64,000 nt of DNA from Acidobacteria bacterium Ga0074141 (GTDB taxonomy: Bacteria > Acidobacteriota > Blastocatellia > Pyrinomonadales > Pyrinomonadaceae), in NCBI GenBank assembly GCA_001464665.1, contig LNDP01000024.1, forward strand, positions 310,001-374,000, written 5' to 3'. The notes under the pieces were generated by a model, which saw nothing but the letters and a program-made list of their open reading frames with translations, did not search any database and was not told where the DNA came from. Positions 52,545 to 61,745 of this stretch are shown piece by piece. How positions within the stretch are numbered: the stretch's first letter is position 1; each line of letters begins with the position of its first letter. A program made the position numbers and the translations under genes.

Positions 52545-53861
52545 ATGTTCAAGAGAAAAGTTTTTGGTTCGTTGGCCGTTGCGGCCTTCGTTCTCTCGCT
52601 TGGTTTAACCACCTTTGGCCAATCCGCGCCAGTTCGCGGCAAGATCCTGATCGAACAGCCGGACGGAACAAAGGTACCCGCGGTAGATGTGACTGTTGAG
52701 GCGTATCGCTCCGATTTGTCGCGAGGTAAGCTTCCCGTGGCAAAGACCAATCGCCGCGGTGAGTTCACCTTCGCAGGCATTCAGTTGACCGCTCGGCTCA
52801 TTATTGCCGTCGGCGGCCCGGGCATCTCGCCGAGATTCCTAAAGGACGTCCGGCCCGGAATGGAAAATATCGAGATAGTTGTCCAGCCCGGCGACGGCCG
52901 CATGCTTACTGAAGATGAGGTTCGAACCGCAGCCGCAGAATCGGGTCCGGCCCCGACAGCCGATATGACCGCCGAGCAGCGAAAGGCACTCGAAAAGGAA
53001 CAGGCCGACTTCGAAGCGAAGAAAAAGGAGGTCGAGGCCGCGAACGAAAGAGCTAAGCGAGGCAATGAAGTTCGCCAGCGGACGCTCAAAGAAGGTAGCG
53101 ATGCCTACTCGGCAAAAAATTACGACGTCGCGATCGCAAAGTTTGACGAAGGCTACCAGATCGACCCGGAATTCGTCGGCGGGGCACCGCTCTTTTTGAA
53201 CAACAAGGCCCTTTCGCTTCGCCAAAGGGCTGTTGGCATGTTCAATGAGAATGCCAATAAGCCTTCTGCAGAAAAACTGCCTGCGATGGCAAAGGTCAAG
53301 CAAGATTTTTCTGATTCGATCGATTCATACCGTAAGGCCTGGGACCTTTCTGCTACGGCGACCGCGGGTGATATGAACGTCGTTAACCAATTCAAGAAAC
53401 AGACGCTCGATGGCTCGCGTGAAGCCATTAGCCTGATGGTCCGTACCGAACAGGCCGTTCCTGAAACGGCTGAATCGGTCAAGGCCCTGCTTGAAGCAAA
53501 TATTGCTGCCGATACGGACGAAAAGCGTAAGCTCGAGACCCGGCTGATCCTGGCGGACTTCTATCGCGTTTCCGGCGATGCCGATAATGCGATCGTCGCT
53601 TACAAGGCGGTTCTCGAAGCTGCTCCGGATAACGTTGATGCGATGGCAGGTGCCGGCCTTAGTCTCGTCAATGCCGGATACATCAACGGCGATGACGCCC
53701 AGTTGCAAGAAGGTGCAAATCTTCTTCAAAAGTATGCGGATGCGGCTCCGGCAGGTCACCGGTACAAAGCAGATGCCGCCGGCCTAATCGAGGCTCTCAA
53801 AGCCGATAAGAACATCGCTCCGCAACGGACGACCCGGCCGAGCACCCGTCGACGAAACTAA
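52545..53861 (+). CDS. Secreted carboxypeptidase-regulatory/TPR protein
   Basis: 438 residues. Signal peptide to about residue 26 (TFGQS). Residues about 28-115 form a CarboxypepD_reg-like sandwich (RGKILIEQPDGTKVPAVDV; TNRRGEFTFAGI). A charged coiled-coil stretch follows (about 150-185, KALEKEQADFEAKKKE), then TPR-like helices (DAYSAKNYDVAIAKFDEGYQIDP; DNAIVAYKAVLEAAPDNVDAM). It is probably a periplasmic assembly or scaffold protein. Confidence 0.82.
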   Translation: MFKRKVFGSLAVAAFVLSLGLTTFGQSAPVRGKILIEQPDGTKVPAVDVTVEAYRSDLSRGKLPVAKTNRRGEFTFAGIQLTARLIIAVGGPGISPRFLKDVRPGMENIEIVVQPGDGRMLTEDEVRTAAAESGPAPTADMTAEQRKALEKEQADFEAKKKEVEAANERAKRGNEVRQRTLKEGSDAYSAKNYDVAIAKFDEGYQIDPEFVGGAPLFLNNKALSLRQRAVGMFNENANKPSAEKLPAMAKVKQDFSDSIDSYRKAWDLSATATAGDMNVVNQFKKQTLDGSREAISLMVRTEQAVPETAESVKALLEANIAADTDEKRKLETRLILADFYRVSGDADNAIVAYKAVLEAAPDNVDAMAGAGLSLVNAGYINGDDAQLQEGANLLQKYADAAPAGHRYKADAAGLIEALKADKNIAPQRTTRPSTRRRN

Positions 53862-53883
53862 CGGAAAAGGTCCGTTCAAACCG

Positions 53884-53914
53884 AAAAAGCCGGTCGTAAT
53901 GGCCGGCTTTTTTT
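53884..53914 (+). terminator. Intrinsic terminator of the TPR gene
   Basis: AAAAAGCCGG pairs with CCGGCTTTTT across a nine-base loop and continues into further Ts. Confidence 0.9.
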
Positions 53915-54000
53915 AGCGCGAGATGTCACAAACCCGGCGGCCCCGGTGTTTCTCCGTTGAATCCCCCCTGCGGGCAATTAAATCTCATCTGGAGGCACTA

Positions 54001-54903
54001 ATGCAGCATTTTTCTACTTATTTTGGCCGGGCGGCCGCACTTTTTATCATCATCGTTTTCGGAAACTGGATCATCGCGGCCCAAGAGACCGTTACGGGAA
54101 GTTGGACGGCGAAGGTAAAGGACGCCGCGTCCGGCAAGATACATCTATCGTTTGAGCGAAAGAGCGAGCGCGGCGGCAAGCACCAAAACAGCTCGACCTA
54201 TGAGATCTCAGAGCTCAACGGCCTAAGCTCGGGATCGCTTCAGAACGGCAACGTGAATTTCTCGCTAGTCCGCGAGGCTGGCACGATCCAAAGCGAGGGC
54301 GCGTTTACCGATGGCAAAGGCAGCGGAACGTACCGCTTTTCGCCGAACTATGCCTTTGCCGATGGCCTTCGGGCACGCGGCTATGATCTCGATGCTCAAC
54401 GCAGCTCGACGCACCAGACAAGCCTCGAAGAGAAGCTCTTTACGGCCGCGATGCTGAATGTCACGACCGCCCTGGCCGATGACCTGGCCGGCGCAAACTT
54501 TGGCAAGCTCGGGCTTGATGACCTTTTCAAGGCGGCCATCTTCAAGATCGACGGGCAGTTCATGGCTGAAATGAAAGCGACGGGCTTTCCGAACCTTTCA
54601 ATGGACGACCTCGTCAAAGCTCGCATCTTTAAGATCGATGCCGAGTTCGTCCGCGGCATCAAGGACATGGGATTTGGGGCCGACAATTTCGAGCACCTTG
54701 TGAAATACAGCATCTTCAAGGTCACGCCCGATTACCTCAACTCGCTCCGTAATGAAGGGCTGACCAACCTCGATCCCGAAGACGTCGTCAAGCTTCGCAT
54801 CTTCAAGGTCGATGCCGAATTCGTCCGCAAGGCCCGGACCGAGAACCCGAACATCAGCGTTGGCGACATCGTCAACAAAAAGATCGGCGTTTGGGTAAGA
54901 TAG
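54001..54903 (+). CDS. Secreted protein with BlaR1-associated-type repeats
   Basis: 300 residues from the ATG preceded by GGAGG; an earlier in-frame start is rejected. Signal peptide to about residue 28. A beta-rich N-terminal domain (about 30-125) is followed by about four helical repeats of 27-28 residues, each of the form DLVKARIFKIDAEFVRGIKDMGF. They resemble repeats attached to BlaR1-type membrane peptidases, where the consensus instead reads LRIHGVTPEFI. No peptidase domain is present here. Confidence 0.75.
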   Translation: MQHFSTYFGRAAALFIIIVFGNWIIAAQETVTGSWTAKVKDAASGKIHLSFERKSERGGKHQNSSTYEISELNGLSSGSLQNGNVNFSLVREAGTIQSEGAFTDGKGSGTYRFSPNYAFADGLRARGYDLDAQRSSTHQTSLEEKLFTAAMLNVTTALADDLAGANFGKLGLDDLFKAAIFKIDGQFMAEMKATGFPNLSMDDLVKARIFKIDAEFVRGIKDMGFGADNFEHLVKYSIFKVTPDYLNSLRNEGLTNLDPEDVVKLRIFKVDAEFVRKARTENPNISVGDIVNKKIGVWVR

Positions 54904-54940
54904 CAATTCCGCATCGTTTTGATGCTTGATAGTTGGACAG

Positions 54941-54998
54941 AAAAATCCCGGATCACTCTGCCTTTCCAAGGATAAGAGTGATCCGGGACTTTTATTTT
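54941..54998. terminator. Bidirectional intrinsic terminator
   Basis: TCCCGGATCACTCT (54946-54959) and its perfect complement (54975-54988), with A-rich flank on the left and T-rich on the right, between convergent genes. Confidence 0.93.
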
Positions 54999-55021
54999 GC
55001 GAGCTCTTGGCTGCCGTTCGC

Positions 55022-55666
55022 CTAATCAAACTGCCGGCGAAATTCCTCGAACATCGCCTTGAAGTCCGTGAATTCCTCGCGAAGTTCGGCAAGCTGCGTC
55101 TCGACCTCGGCCAGCCGATCACCGCCCGCGGGAGCCGCTGAGCTGCGAGTTTCCACAAACGCCGCGGCATCGACCGGGCCGCTCAGCAAATGTGCGTAAC
55201 GAGCTTCTTTTTGGCCGGGCTGGCGCTCGAGCTTCACGACGAGCGGCTCATCGCGGCGTGCCAATGCATCGAGCGTTTCCTGCACTTCGCTGATCGCGCC
55301 GAATTCGTGGAGCCTGTCTGCCCGGCCGCGGAGTTCGCCCGCCGTCTGTGGCCCGCGAAGCAGCAGGAGCGTCATAACTGCCGTCCCCGCTTCTTCGAGC
55401 TCAAAGACCGACGGCAGCATATGCTTATACTTGACCGTCCGGCTCGTGCTCCCGTGGAAGAGATAAACGAGGTTCTTGTCGCGAAGCGTATCAACAGCCG
55501 CCAGCACTTCCGATTCGCCGAGCGACATCACCGGATCGCGGTTCGACTTCTGATTACACGCCGACACGAGCGAGTTCAACGTCAACGGATAATACTCCGG
55601 CGTCGTCAACTGCTTCTCCACCAAACTCCCCAAAACCCTCGCCTCAATTACATTTATCACTGCCAT
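55022..55666 (-). CDS. YceH family (UPF0502/DUF480) protein
   Basis: 214 residues. EARVLGSLVEKQLTTPEYYPLTLNSLVSACNQKSNRDPV, an unmistakable DUF480 start, followed by a second winged-helix-like half with LLLRGPQTAGELRGR. The C-terminal coiled segment (VETQLAELREEFTDFK) is typical. Function unknown; a DNA-binding fold. Confidence 0.93.
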   Translation of the reverse strand: MAVINVIEARVLGSLVEKQLTTPEYYPLTLNSLVSACNQKSNRDPVMSLGESEVLAAVDTLRDKNLVYLFHGSTSRTVKYKHMLPSVFELEEAGTAVMTLLLLRGPQTAGELRGRADRLHEFGAISEVQETLDALARRDEPLVVKLERQPGQKEARYAHLLSGPVDAAAFVETRSSAAPAGGDRLAEVETQLAELREEFTDFKAMFEEFRRQFD

Positions 55667-55731
55667 ACATTCCCAGCAAAAGATTCAACTCGCGATTCTT
55701 GTCTCAATAAATCATACACCGTTTCACTCGA

Positions 55732-55807
55732 TCCCCGCGTCCCCGCGTCTCCTTGTCCCCTCTTCTCATTTTCTCTTCTTCTCCTTTTCTCCTCTTCTCC
55801 TTTTCTC
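55732..55807. repeat. Pyrimidine-rich low-complexity tract
   Basis: CCCCGCGT repeats and CTTGTCCCC followed by CTTCTC/CTTTTC repeats. It lies in the divergent gap of about 190 bases between yceH and the RNase D-like gene. Confidence 0.6.
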
Positions 55808-55853
55808 GCAATTGCTTCCTCCACCGCTTTACGTGAAACTATACCTTTAACCG

Positions 55854-56486
55854 ATGGACGTTTTTATCACGAGAACCGATGCCGAGTTTGCAGAAGCATT
55901 CGACCGGCTCCGAACCGCTGCGGCACTTGGTTGCGATACCGAGACCTCGGGCCTGAGCCCTACGTCGGGCCGGCTCTATTCGGTGCAATTCTCTGATGGC
56001 GAGTTCAATGTCCTCGTTCCGATTAGCGAGGGCGTCGGGCTTGGGCCGCTGGCAGACATTCTTACGGATGGTGGCATCATCAAGATCTTTCACAACGCCC
56101 GCTTCGACCTCGATTTTCTCTCGGCCGCCGGCCACTCGGTTAGCAACGTCTTCGACACAATGATCGCCGAAAAGGTGCTGACCCGCGGGGCGAACCAATC
56201 GGCCTCGCTCGCCGAAACGCTTTACCGCTATTTCGCCGTCGATCTGGACAAAACGCAGCGGGCAAAATTTACCCGCAAATGGGACGGCATCTGGACCGAA
56301 GAGCTCGTCGACTACGCCCTCTCGGACGTCGTCCATCTTCCGCGGCTGATGGCTGAGCAATCAGATTGGCTTGAAACGCTGGGTTTGTTTCCGAGATATA
56401 CGGAGCTGATCACGCCACTTCTTACGGCCTCTGAGCGAGACTTTGCTCGACATGCCGGTGATGATGTTCGGCATGGTAGATCGTGA
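55854..56486 (+). CDS. RNase D-like 3'-5' exonuclease
   Basis: 210 residues, DEDD superfamily. CDTETSGL (first D-x-E), FHNARFDLDFL (second D) and DYALSDVVHL (Y-x3-D) are present; the HRDC domains of full RNase D are absent, so it is a stand-alone exonuclease domain. Its last 65 bases overlap the convergent DinB gene, and its C-terminal residues (GDDVRHGRS) are shaped by that overlap. Confidence 0.85.
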   Translation: MDVFITRTDAEFAEAFDRLRTAAALGCDTETSGLSPTSGRLYSVQFSDGEFNVLVPISEGVGLGPLADILTDGGIIKIFHNARFDLDFLSAAGHSVSNVFDTMIAEKVLTRGANQSASLAETLYRYFAVDLDKTQRAKFTRKWDGIWTEELVDYALSDVVHLPRLMAEQSDWLETLGLFPRYTELITPLLTASERDFARHAGDDVRHGRS

Positions 56487-56952
56487 AGTAAAGAATTTCG
56501 CGAAGCGTAAGCTTGCCGAGCAGCGGATGCGGGAGCACGAGGATGTCGAGCTTTTTCTCGTCAAATTTTTGGACGTTCTTGCAAAGAGCCTCTACGTGCC
56601 CGCGAAGATCATTTACAAGCTTTTCTTTCTTCTCGAACGGGATCGCCTCGGGCCGGTACGCGTCCGGAGCGACAACTCCAGGAATCGCCGCCTGATATCG
56701 GGCAACCAGTTCGTCGTAGCTGACCGATGGATGATCCGCCTTTCCGAACATCGACTTAAGAACGAACTCGGGTGCACCGGCTCCCTTGTTCAAAGGTGCA
56801 AGCGAGCGGCACAGATGATCTGCCTGCTGGCCGGCGGTCCACTTTTCACCGTTCGGCGAGAAGGTAAAATCGGCCTCCGACATCGGCTCGATGAAAGCGA
56901 TGAATCCGAAGTATGTTCTCTTCAGTTCCTCAATTATCTTTGCTTTATCCAT
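56422..56952 (-). CDS. DinB superfamily protein
   Basis: 176 residues. Metal-ligand histidines appear in QQADHLCRS and IYHAEHHHRHVEQ, in a four-helix-bundle context. Some related proteins are thiol-dependent hydrolases; substrate unknown here. Tail-to-tail overlap with the exonuclease gene; 16 bases after the thioesterase gene, probably one unit with it. Confidence 0.88.
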   Translation of the reverse strand: MDKAKIIEELKRTYFGFIAFIEPMSEADFTFSPNGEKWTAGQQADHLCRSLAPLNKGAGAPEFVLKSMFGKADHPSVSYDELVARYQAAIPGVVAPDAYRPEAIPFEKKEKLVNDLRGHVEALCKNVQKFDEKKLDILVLPHPLLGKLTLREILYFTIYHAEHHHRHVEQSLAQRP

Positions 56953-56968
56953 TTCGGTTTCGCGATCT

Positions 56969-57436
56969 CTACCAGCGATGGTACGCCGGATGGCCTTCCT
57001 TTACAGCGACGAAGACGCCGCGGCATGTATCGCAGACCTTGCCGCCGGCGATAAGCTCGGCCTCGACGGTCGCCCGATACTCAGTCGATTCTACGACACG
57101 GGCACGAAGCGTTATCGGCCCATCGACCGGCGTCGGCCGCAGCAGCTTGACATGAAACTCCGCCGTCACGGTACACGGGGCCACGTCCTCGCCGCTTTTT
57201 TTCATCAGGTGAACTGCCGCCGCCCAGTTCGAATGGCAATCGAGCAGAGCACCGATTATGCCGCCGTTCAGCACGCCCGGAAACGCCTGATGGTGCGGCT
57301 CGGCGTACCACTCGGCAACCAACTCGTCGCCCTCCTCAAAACTCCTGATGTGGAGCCCCTTTTCGTTCGCCGGGCCGCAGCCGAAGCAGATCCCGCCCGG
57401 CGAATATGTCTCCTGTATGGATCTTTCACTGTGCAT
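56969..57436 (-). CDS. PaaI-like hotdog thioesterase
   Basis: 155 residues from MHSERS; a start nine codons earlier is possible. ICFGCGPANEKGLHIR at the N-terminus, HHQAFPGVLNGGIIGALLDCHS with the active-site Asn-Gly-Gly and following Asp, and AEFHVKLLRPTPV define an acyl-CoA thioesterase of the 4HBT superfamily. Substrate unknown. Confidence 0.9.
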   Translation of the reverse strand: MHSERSIQETYSPGGICFGCGPANEKGLHIRSFEEGDELVAEWYAEPHHQAFPGVLNGGIIGALLDCHSNWAAAVHLMKKSGEDVAPCTVTAEFHVKLLRPTPVDGPITLRARVVESTEYRATVEAELIAGGKVCDTCRGVFVAVKEGHPAYHRW

Positions 57437-57487
57437 AACTCGGCGGAAGTTTAGCACAGCCACGGCTGCGGAGTAAGCAACGCTTCA

Positions 57488-58516
57488 CTATGGAAGTGGA
57501 TCGTCGTCGATTGGCGCTTTGCCCTTGAAGGGAAAGATCAGCGAAGCGATTATCGATATCGCGATGGTCGATAGAATGATCCCGAGCGACCACGTTATCG
57601 GGAACTTGCCGCCGAAGGCGTCATTGAGCCAGACCATCTTTAGCCCGACGAAGATCAGCACGATCGAGAGCCCGTACTTGAGCAGATAGAACTTGGTAAC
57701 CGCTCCCGCAAGCATAAAATACATCGCCCTTAGGCCGAGTATCGCAAAGATGTTCGAGGTAAAGACGATCATCGGCTCGGAGGTGATCGCAAAGATCGCC
57801 GGGACGGAATCGACCGCAAAAATGATGTCCGTCATCTCAAGGAAAAGCAGTGCGATGAAGAGCGGCGTCGCGGCCCAGCGGCCGTTCTCGCGGACAAAGA
57901 AGTGCTTGCCGTGGAGCTTCGGCGTGACCGGCATTACCCGTTTGAAAAGCTTGATCACCAGGTTCTTTTCCGGGTCGATCTCCTTCTCGGGCCCAAACAT
58001 CATCTTCACTCCGGTGAGGATAAGAAAACCGCCGAAGATGTAGATGATCCAGTGGAACTGCATCAGCCACGAACCGGCACCGATGAAGATCGCCCGGAAC
58101 ACAAGCGCTCCGATGATGCCATAGAAAAGTACACGGTGCTGATACTTCAGCGGGACGGCAAAAAACGCAAAGACGATGACGAAAACGAAGATGTTATCGA
58201 CCGAAAGCGATTTCTCGATGATGTACCCGGTAAGAAATTCGAGCGAGACGTTCCAAGCGGCAAGGTCCGGAACGAAGCCCGGGATCGCCATCAGCCGCTC
58301 GTCCTGTGGAAACTTCCAGAGAGTGTAGCGATAGAGAAGAAAATTAAAGAAAAGTGCCAGCGAGATCCAGACAACGCTCCAAGCCGACGCCTCTTTGAAA
58401 GAGACCTCATGCTCCTTTCGGTGAAAAACACCGAGGTCGAGAGCAAGCATCAAAAGAACAAAACCGGTGAATGCAAGATAAAACCACCAGTACTCAGCGA
58501 TAGGAAATAGACTCAT
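57488..58516 (-). CDS. TerC family membrane protein
   Basis: 342 residues with nine or so hydrophobic helices. LMLALDLGVFHRK, EKSLSVDNIFVFVIVF, and VDSVPAIFAITSEPMIVFTSNIFAILGLRAMYF are the TerC/Alx signatures with intramembrane aspartates. Family members handle Mn2+ or Ca2+ efflux and alkaline or tellurite stress. Transcribed alone. Confidence 0.94.
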   Translation of the reverse strand: MSLFPIAEYWWFYLAFTGFVLLMLALDLGVFHRKEHEVSFKEASAWSVVWISLALFFNFLLYRYTLWKFPQDERLMAIPGFVPDLAAWNVSLEFLTGYIIEKSLSVDNIFVFVIVFAFFAVPLKYQHRVLFYGIIGALVFRAIFIGAGSWLMQFHWIIYIFGGFLILTGVKMMFGPEKEIDPEKNLVIKLFKRVMPVTPKLHGKHFFVRENGRWAATPLFIALLFLEMTDIIFAVDSVPAIFAITSEPMIVFTSNIFAILGLRAMYFMLAGAVTKFYLLKYGLSIVLIFVGLKMVWLNDAFGGKFPITWSLGIILSTIAISIIASLIFPFKGKAPIDDDPLP

Positions 58517-58814
58517 ACGTGATCCACAATAACCAGATTCGAATATACATCCGCAAAGAAAAACCTCACGCGGACATCAATCGAGTGACGTCGCGCAAGG
58601 TCTTGATACTTTGCCTTCGGGCCGGAGCATTTCTGCTCGTATTGACGACCTGAAGGACCACTTGAGGGCAATCTACTCCCCTTGCAAAATTGTCAGGTTG
58701 AACAGTATCGAAACATGACTTACTTGTCAAGATTCGCCGAGCTTGAATTAACGCCGCAGCCTCGTGTAGATTCAATCGAAGCCTCACGCAACAACTGGCG
58801 GCTCGCGAAAGCCT

Positions 58815-60506
58815 ATGCTCACCCTCATTGCTGTCGTTTTCATCGCCTGGCTTGTGTTCGGTTACTTCGGCTACGGCCGCTGGATCGCCCGGCAGTTCGT
58901 GCTCGATGATGATCGCGTAACGCCGGCCAACCGGCTTGAGGACGGGCAGGACTTCGTTCCCATTTCGCCGTTCTACCTTTTCGGCCAGCATTTTTCCGCC
59001 ATCGCCGCCGCTGGCCCGATAGCAGGTCCGATCATCGCCGGGATGGCGTTCGGCTGGCTGCCGTGTCTGATCTGGATCGCGTTCGGCGTTGTGCTGATCG
59101 GAGCCGTCCACGACTTCTCTGCCCTAACGTCGTCCGTCCGCCACGAAGCTCAAAGCATCGCCGAGATCACCCGCGACAAGCTTGGCGGAGCCGCCGGCCG
59201 GGCGATGATGTTGTTTATCTGGCTCGCACTCGTTTACGTTATCGTCGCTTTCACGGACATCACGGCCGGCACTTTCGTCTCCGGCGACGAAGCTCTCGCG
59301 GGCTCTACCGCATTCAACCCCGGCGGTGCCGTCGCCTTCGCGTCCGTCGCCTATCTTTGCCTTTCGATCCTTCTCGGCCTGGTCGAGCGCTATCTCAAGC
59401 CGCCGCTCTGGCTCGCGACCATCGTCTTTGTCCCGGCGACCTTCGGCGTTGCATATCTCGGGACGATGTTTTCCAACGTCTTCGCCTTCGGCCATCAAAC
59501 GTGGGGGATGATCATTCTGCTTTATTGCATCGCCGCCTCTCTCGTGCCGGTCTGGGCATTGCTCCAGCCGCGGGGATATCTCGGCGGCTTTGTACTTTAT
59601 TCGGCGATCGCCCTGGGCATCATCGGAATCTTTTTCGGGGGTTACACAATCCAGCAGCCGGCATTCAAGTCGTTCGATGTCGGCGGCATGACCGGAATGC
59701 TCTTCCCGTTTCTCTTCGTCACCATCGCCTGCGGAGCCTGCTCTGGCTTTCACGGTCTGGTTTGCTCGGGAACGACCTCAAAACAGCTCGACAAGGAATC
59801 ACACGCCCGGCCGATCGGTTACGGAGCAATGCTTGCCGAGGGCTTCGTCGCTTTTATGGCATTGGTCGTAGTGATGATCGCGGGAAACGAACTGCTCTAC
59901 GGGCCGGATGGAAAAGCATTTGCGGCGGGCAAGATCTACGGCAACGGCATCGGCGAGTTTCTGACGCTGCTGATCGGCAAGGAGAATCTGCCTTTTGCGA
60001 TCACCTTCGGGGCGATGGCTTTTTCGACCTTCGTCTTCGATACGCTCGACGTCGGTATGCGGCTCGGGCGATATTTGGTGCAGGAGTTGATCGGAATTCC
60101 CGGCAGGCTCGGTTCCATTATCGGCACCCTTGCGACCGTCGCACTTCCGTTCGTACTTCTTTTTTATGCAAAGCCAGGCTCGTGGGTGGAGTTTTGGACG
60201 CTCTTCGGTGCCTCGAATCAGCTGCTTGCGGCACTGACCTTGCTTTCGATCACCGCCTGGCTTTACAAGGCACGCAAGCGGATCGCGTTCACTCTGCTGC
60301 CGATGCTCTTCGTGCTTTCGATAACGCTTTGGGCACTCGCCATGCTCGTTATCGGAAACTTTCAGGCCTCGACCGGCTTCGACATCAAGCTAATAAATGG
60401 CATCGCATCGCTCGTCCTTATCGGGCTTGCGATCTTTCTGGTTGTAACGGCACTTTTCAGGCTCCGCGGCGAACGCGGGCCGATGACTGAGGCTGAGAGT
60501 TTCTAG
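58815..60506 (+). CDS. cstA: Carbon starvation protein CstA
   Basis: 563 residues with many membrane helices. GRWIARQFVLDDDRVTPA, GAVHDFSALTSSVRHEAQSI, SGFHGLVCSGTTSKQLD and DTLDVGMRLGRYL are CstA hallmarks. It takes up pyruvate or peptides under carbon limitation. About 300 bases of non-coding sequence precede it with no clear promoter seen. Its stop overlaps the convergent zinc-ribbon gene by four bases. Confidence 0.95.
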   Translation: MLTLIAVVFIAWLVFGYFGYGRWIARQFVLDDDRVTPANRLEDGQDFVPISPFYLFGQHFSAIAAAGPIAGPIIAGMAFGWLPCLIWIAFGVVLIGAVHDFSALTSSVRHEAQSIAEITRDKLGGAAGRAMMLFIWLALVYVIVAFTDITAGTFVSGDEALAGSTAFNPGGAVAFASVAYLCLSILLGLVERYLKPPLWLATIVFVPATFGVAYLGTMFSNVFAFGHQTWGMIILLYCIAASLVPVWALLQPRGYLGGFVLYSAIALGIIGIFFGGYTIQQPAFKSFDVGGMTGMLFPFLFVTIACGACSGFHGLVCSGTTSKQLDKESHARPIGYGAMLAEGFVAFMALVVVMIAGNELLYGPDGKAFAAGKIYGNGIGEFLTLLIGKENLPFAITFGAMAFSTFVFDTLDVGMRLGRYLVQELIGIPGRLGSIIGTLATVALPFVLLFYAKPGSWVEFWTLFGASNQLLAALTLLSITAWLYKARKRIAFTLLPMLFVLSITLWALAMLVIGNFQASTGFDIKLINGIASLVLIGLAIFLVVTALFRLRGERGPMTEAESF

Positions 60507-60970
60507 CGGCGTTTGACCGGAACTTCATCGAGCGTTCTGGTCGTGTGCTCGGTCACGCTTGCCGGTCCGTTAAAGTCCTCGAGCGGATTGGTGGATTTGG
60601 GCGGAAGTTGGACAAGCGGCTGCGGGTCGTCGAGCGTATGAGCCTTGGTCCGTGGTTCCGAACCGATCTTTCGGTCGATCACCTTCGCGAGCTGACGCCC
60701 GATCATAAAGAGAACGGCGAAGAGAGTTGCGAGATAGGCGAGTACGAACGCGAAAACGGCTTCGGTTTTATCGATCTTATCCAACAGGATCGCCGTAAAG
60801 CCGACAAGCACTCCAAAACCGACGACCGCGACGGCGATCAGCGCTGATAGCAGTCCGCTAAAGATCGATTTCTCTCCGTCTTTTTCTTTCTCTTTGCGCA
60901 ATTGAGCCCCGCAGCCGTTGCAGAAATTCAGGCTGTTGTCGATCTTTTTCCCGCACCGTTCGCAGTACAT
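60503..60970 (-). CDS. Zinc-ribbon membrane protein with SVTE tail
   Basis: 155 residues. Zinc ribbon (YCERCGKKI...FCNGCGAQL, residues 2-22), two membrane helices (about 36-62 and 68-95), then a soluble tail ending in ASVTEHTTRTLDEV. That tail motif recurs in the next gene upstream. Function unknown; possibly part of a small envelope complex. Confidence 0.75.
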   Translation of the reverse strand: MYCERCGKKIDNSLNFCNGCGAQLRKEKEKDGEKSIFSGLLSALIAVAVVGFGVLVGFTAILLDKIDKTEAVFAFVLAYLATLFAVLFMIGRQLAKVIDRKIGSEPRTKAHTLDDPQPLVQLPPKSTNPLEDFNGPASVTEHTTRTLDEVPVKRR

Positions 60971-60973
60971 AGG

Positions 60974-61606
60974 CTAAGTTTTGAGCGGCCCGATCTTTTC
61001 CTCAAGCCAGTTGGTCAGGTCGTCGACCGATTCGATGTGCACCGGCTTCCCGGTCCAGGCACGGGCGGCGAAGATGATCAGCATGATCGTCGTAACGATC
61101 GTGAAGACAAAGCTCCCGATATCCGCAAGGCTGGTCACATTCTCAACGAGGCTGAGAATTGTCGTGACGATCAAAATGCCGACATGCGCGGCCAGGCCCT
61201 GTGCGGCATGGAACCGTACCTTTGTTTCTTCTTTCGGGATGACAAGAAGTAGGATGAGCCCGGCGATCAGGCCGACTGAAAAAGGCACGTAAGGCAAGCC
61301 GATCAGCCATTTTTCGGGAAGCCCGGTTCGCTCTTCCTTCCGGCTTGAAGCCCGATTGAGGTCCATCGCCGGAGCCGAATAAACGGCCGCGGGTGCGGCG
61401 CCGCCCTGAAATGAATAGGCATTGAACTCGGCCTCGCTGAACCGGCGCGTCTCATCTTCGGTAACGCTCGCCGGTGCGGTCGGAAACTCGGCCGTCTTGT
61501 ACGGGCTGTGCGGCGCCGTGTAGCCGCCGACGTCTGCGGTCGCAGCAGCTTTTGCCTTTTCCGGAAAGTCCGGATCGAGCGGATTTGTATCAAACTTTTT
61601 AGGCAT
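60974..61606 (-). CDS. DUF4870-like membrane protein with SVTE motif
   Basis: 210 residues. A long soluble N-terminal part with ASVTEDETRRFSEAEF (about residue 45), then three membrane helices (LPYVPFSVGLIAGLILLLVI; AAHVGILIVTTILSL; IGSFVFTIVTTIMLII) as in DUF4870/YtpI-like proteins. It starts three bases before the zinc-ribbon gene, with which it shares the SVTE motif. Function unknown. Confidence 0.72.
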   Translation of the reverse strand: MPKKFDTNPLDPDFPEKAKAAATADVGGYTAPHSPYKTAEFPTAPASVTEDETRRFSEAEFNAYSFQGGAAPAAVYSAPAMDLNRASSRKEERTGLPEKWLIGLPYVPFSVGLIAGLILLLVIPKEETKVRFHAAQGLAAHVGILIVTTILSLVENVTSLADIGSFVFTIVTTIMLIIFAARAWTGKPVHIESVDDLTNWLEEKIGPLKT

Positions 61607-61745
61607 CCTCGCCTCTACTTTACGACAACTCCCGTTCGTTTGTTCAGATTATCTGCGGATGGCAGCGAACTGCCGCGGCCAAAATGCAAAGACACGGGAG
61701 AACCCTTAAGCTTCCCCGTGCCCTTATAAAACCCGCCGTGCCGGA

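Noticed and set aside
58566-59111. Minus-strand frame of 181 codons across the cstA start
   Set aside because: Mostly antisense to cstA and of unnatural composition.
59063-60490. Plus-strand frame of 475 codons inside cstA
   Set aside because: An out-of-frame shadow of CstA with arginine-rich low-complexity sequence and no motif.
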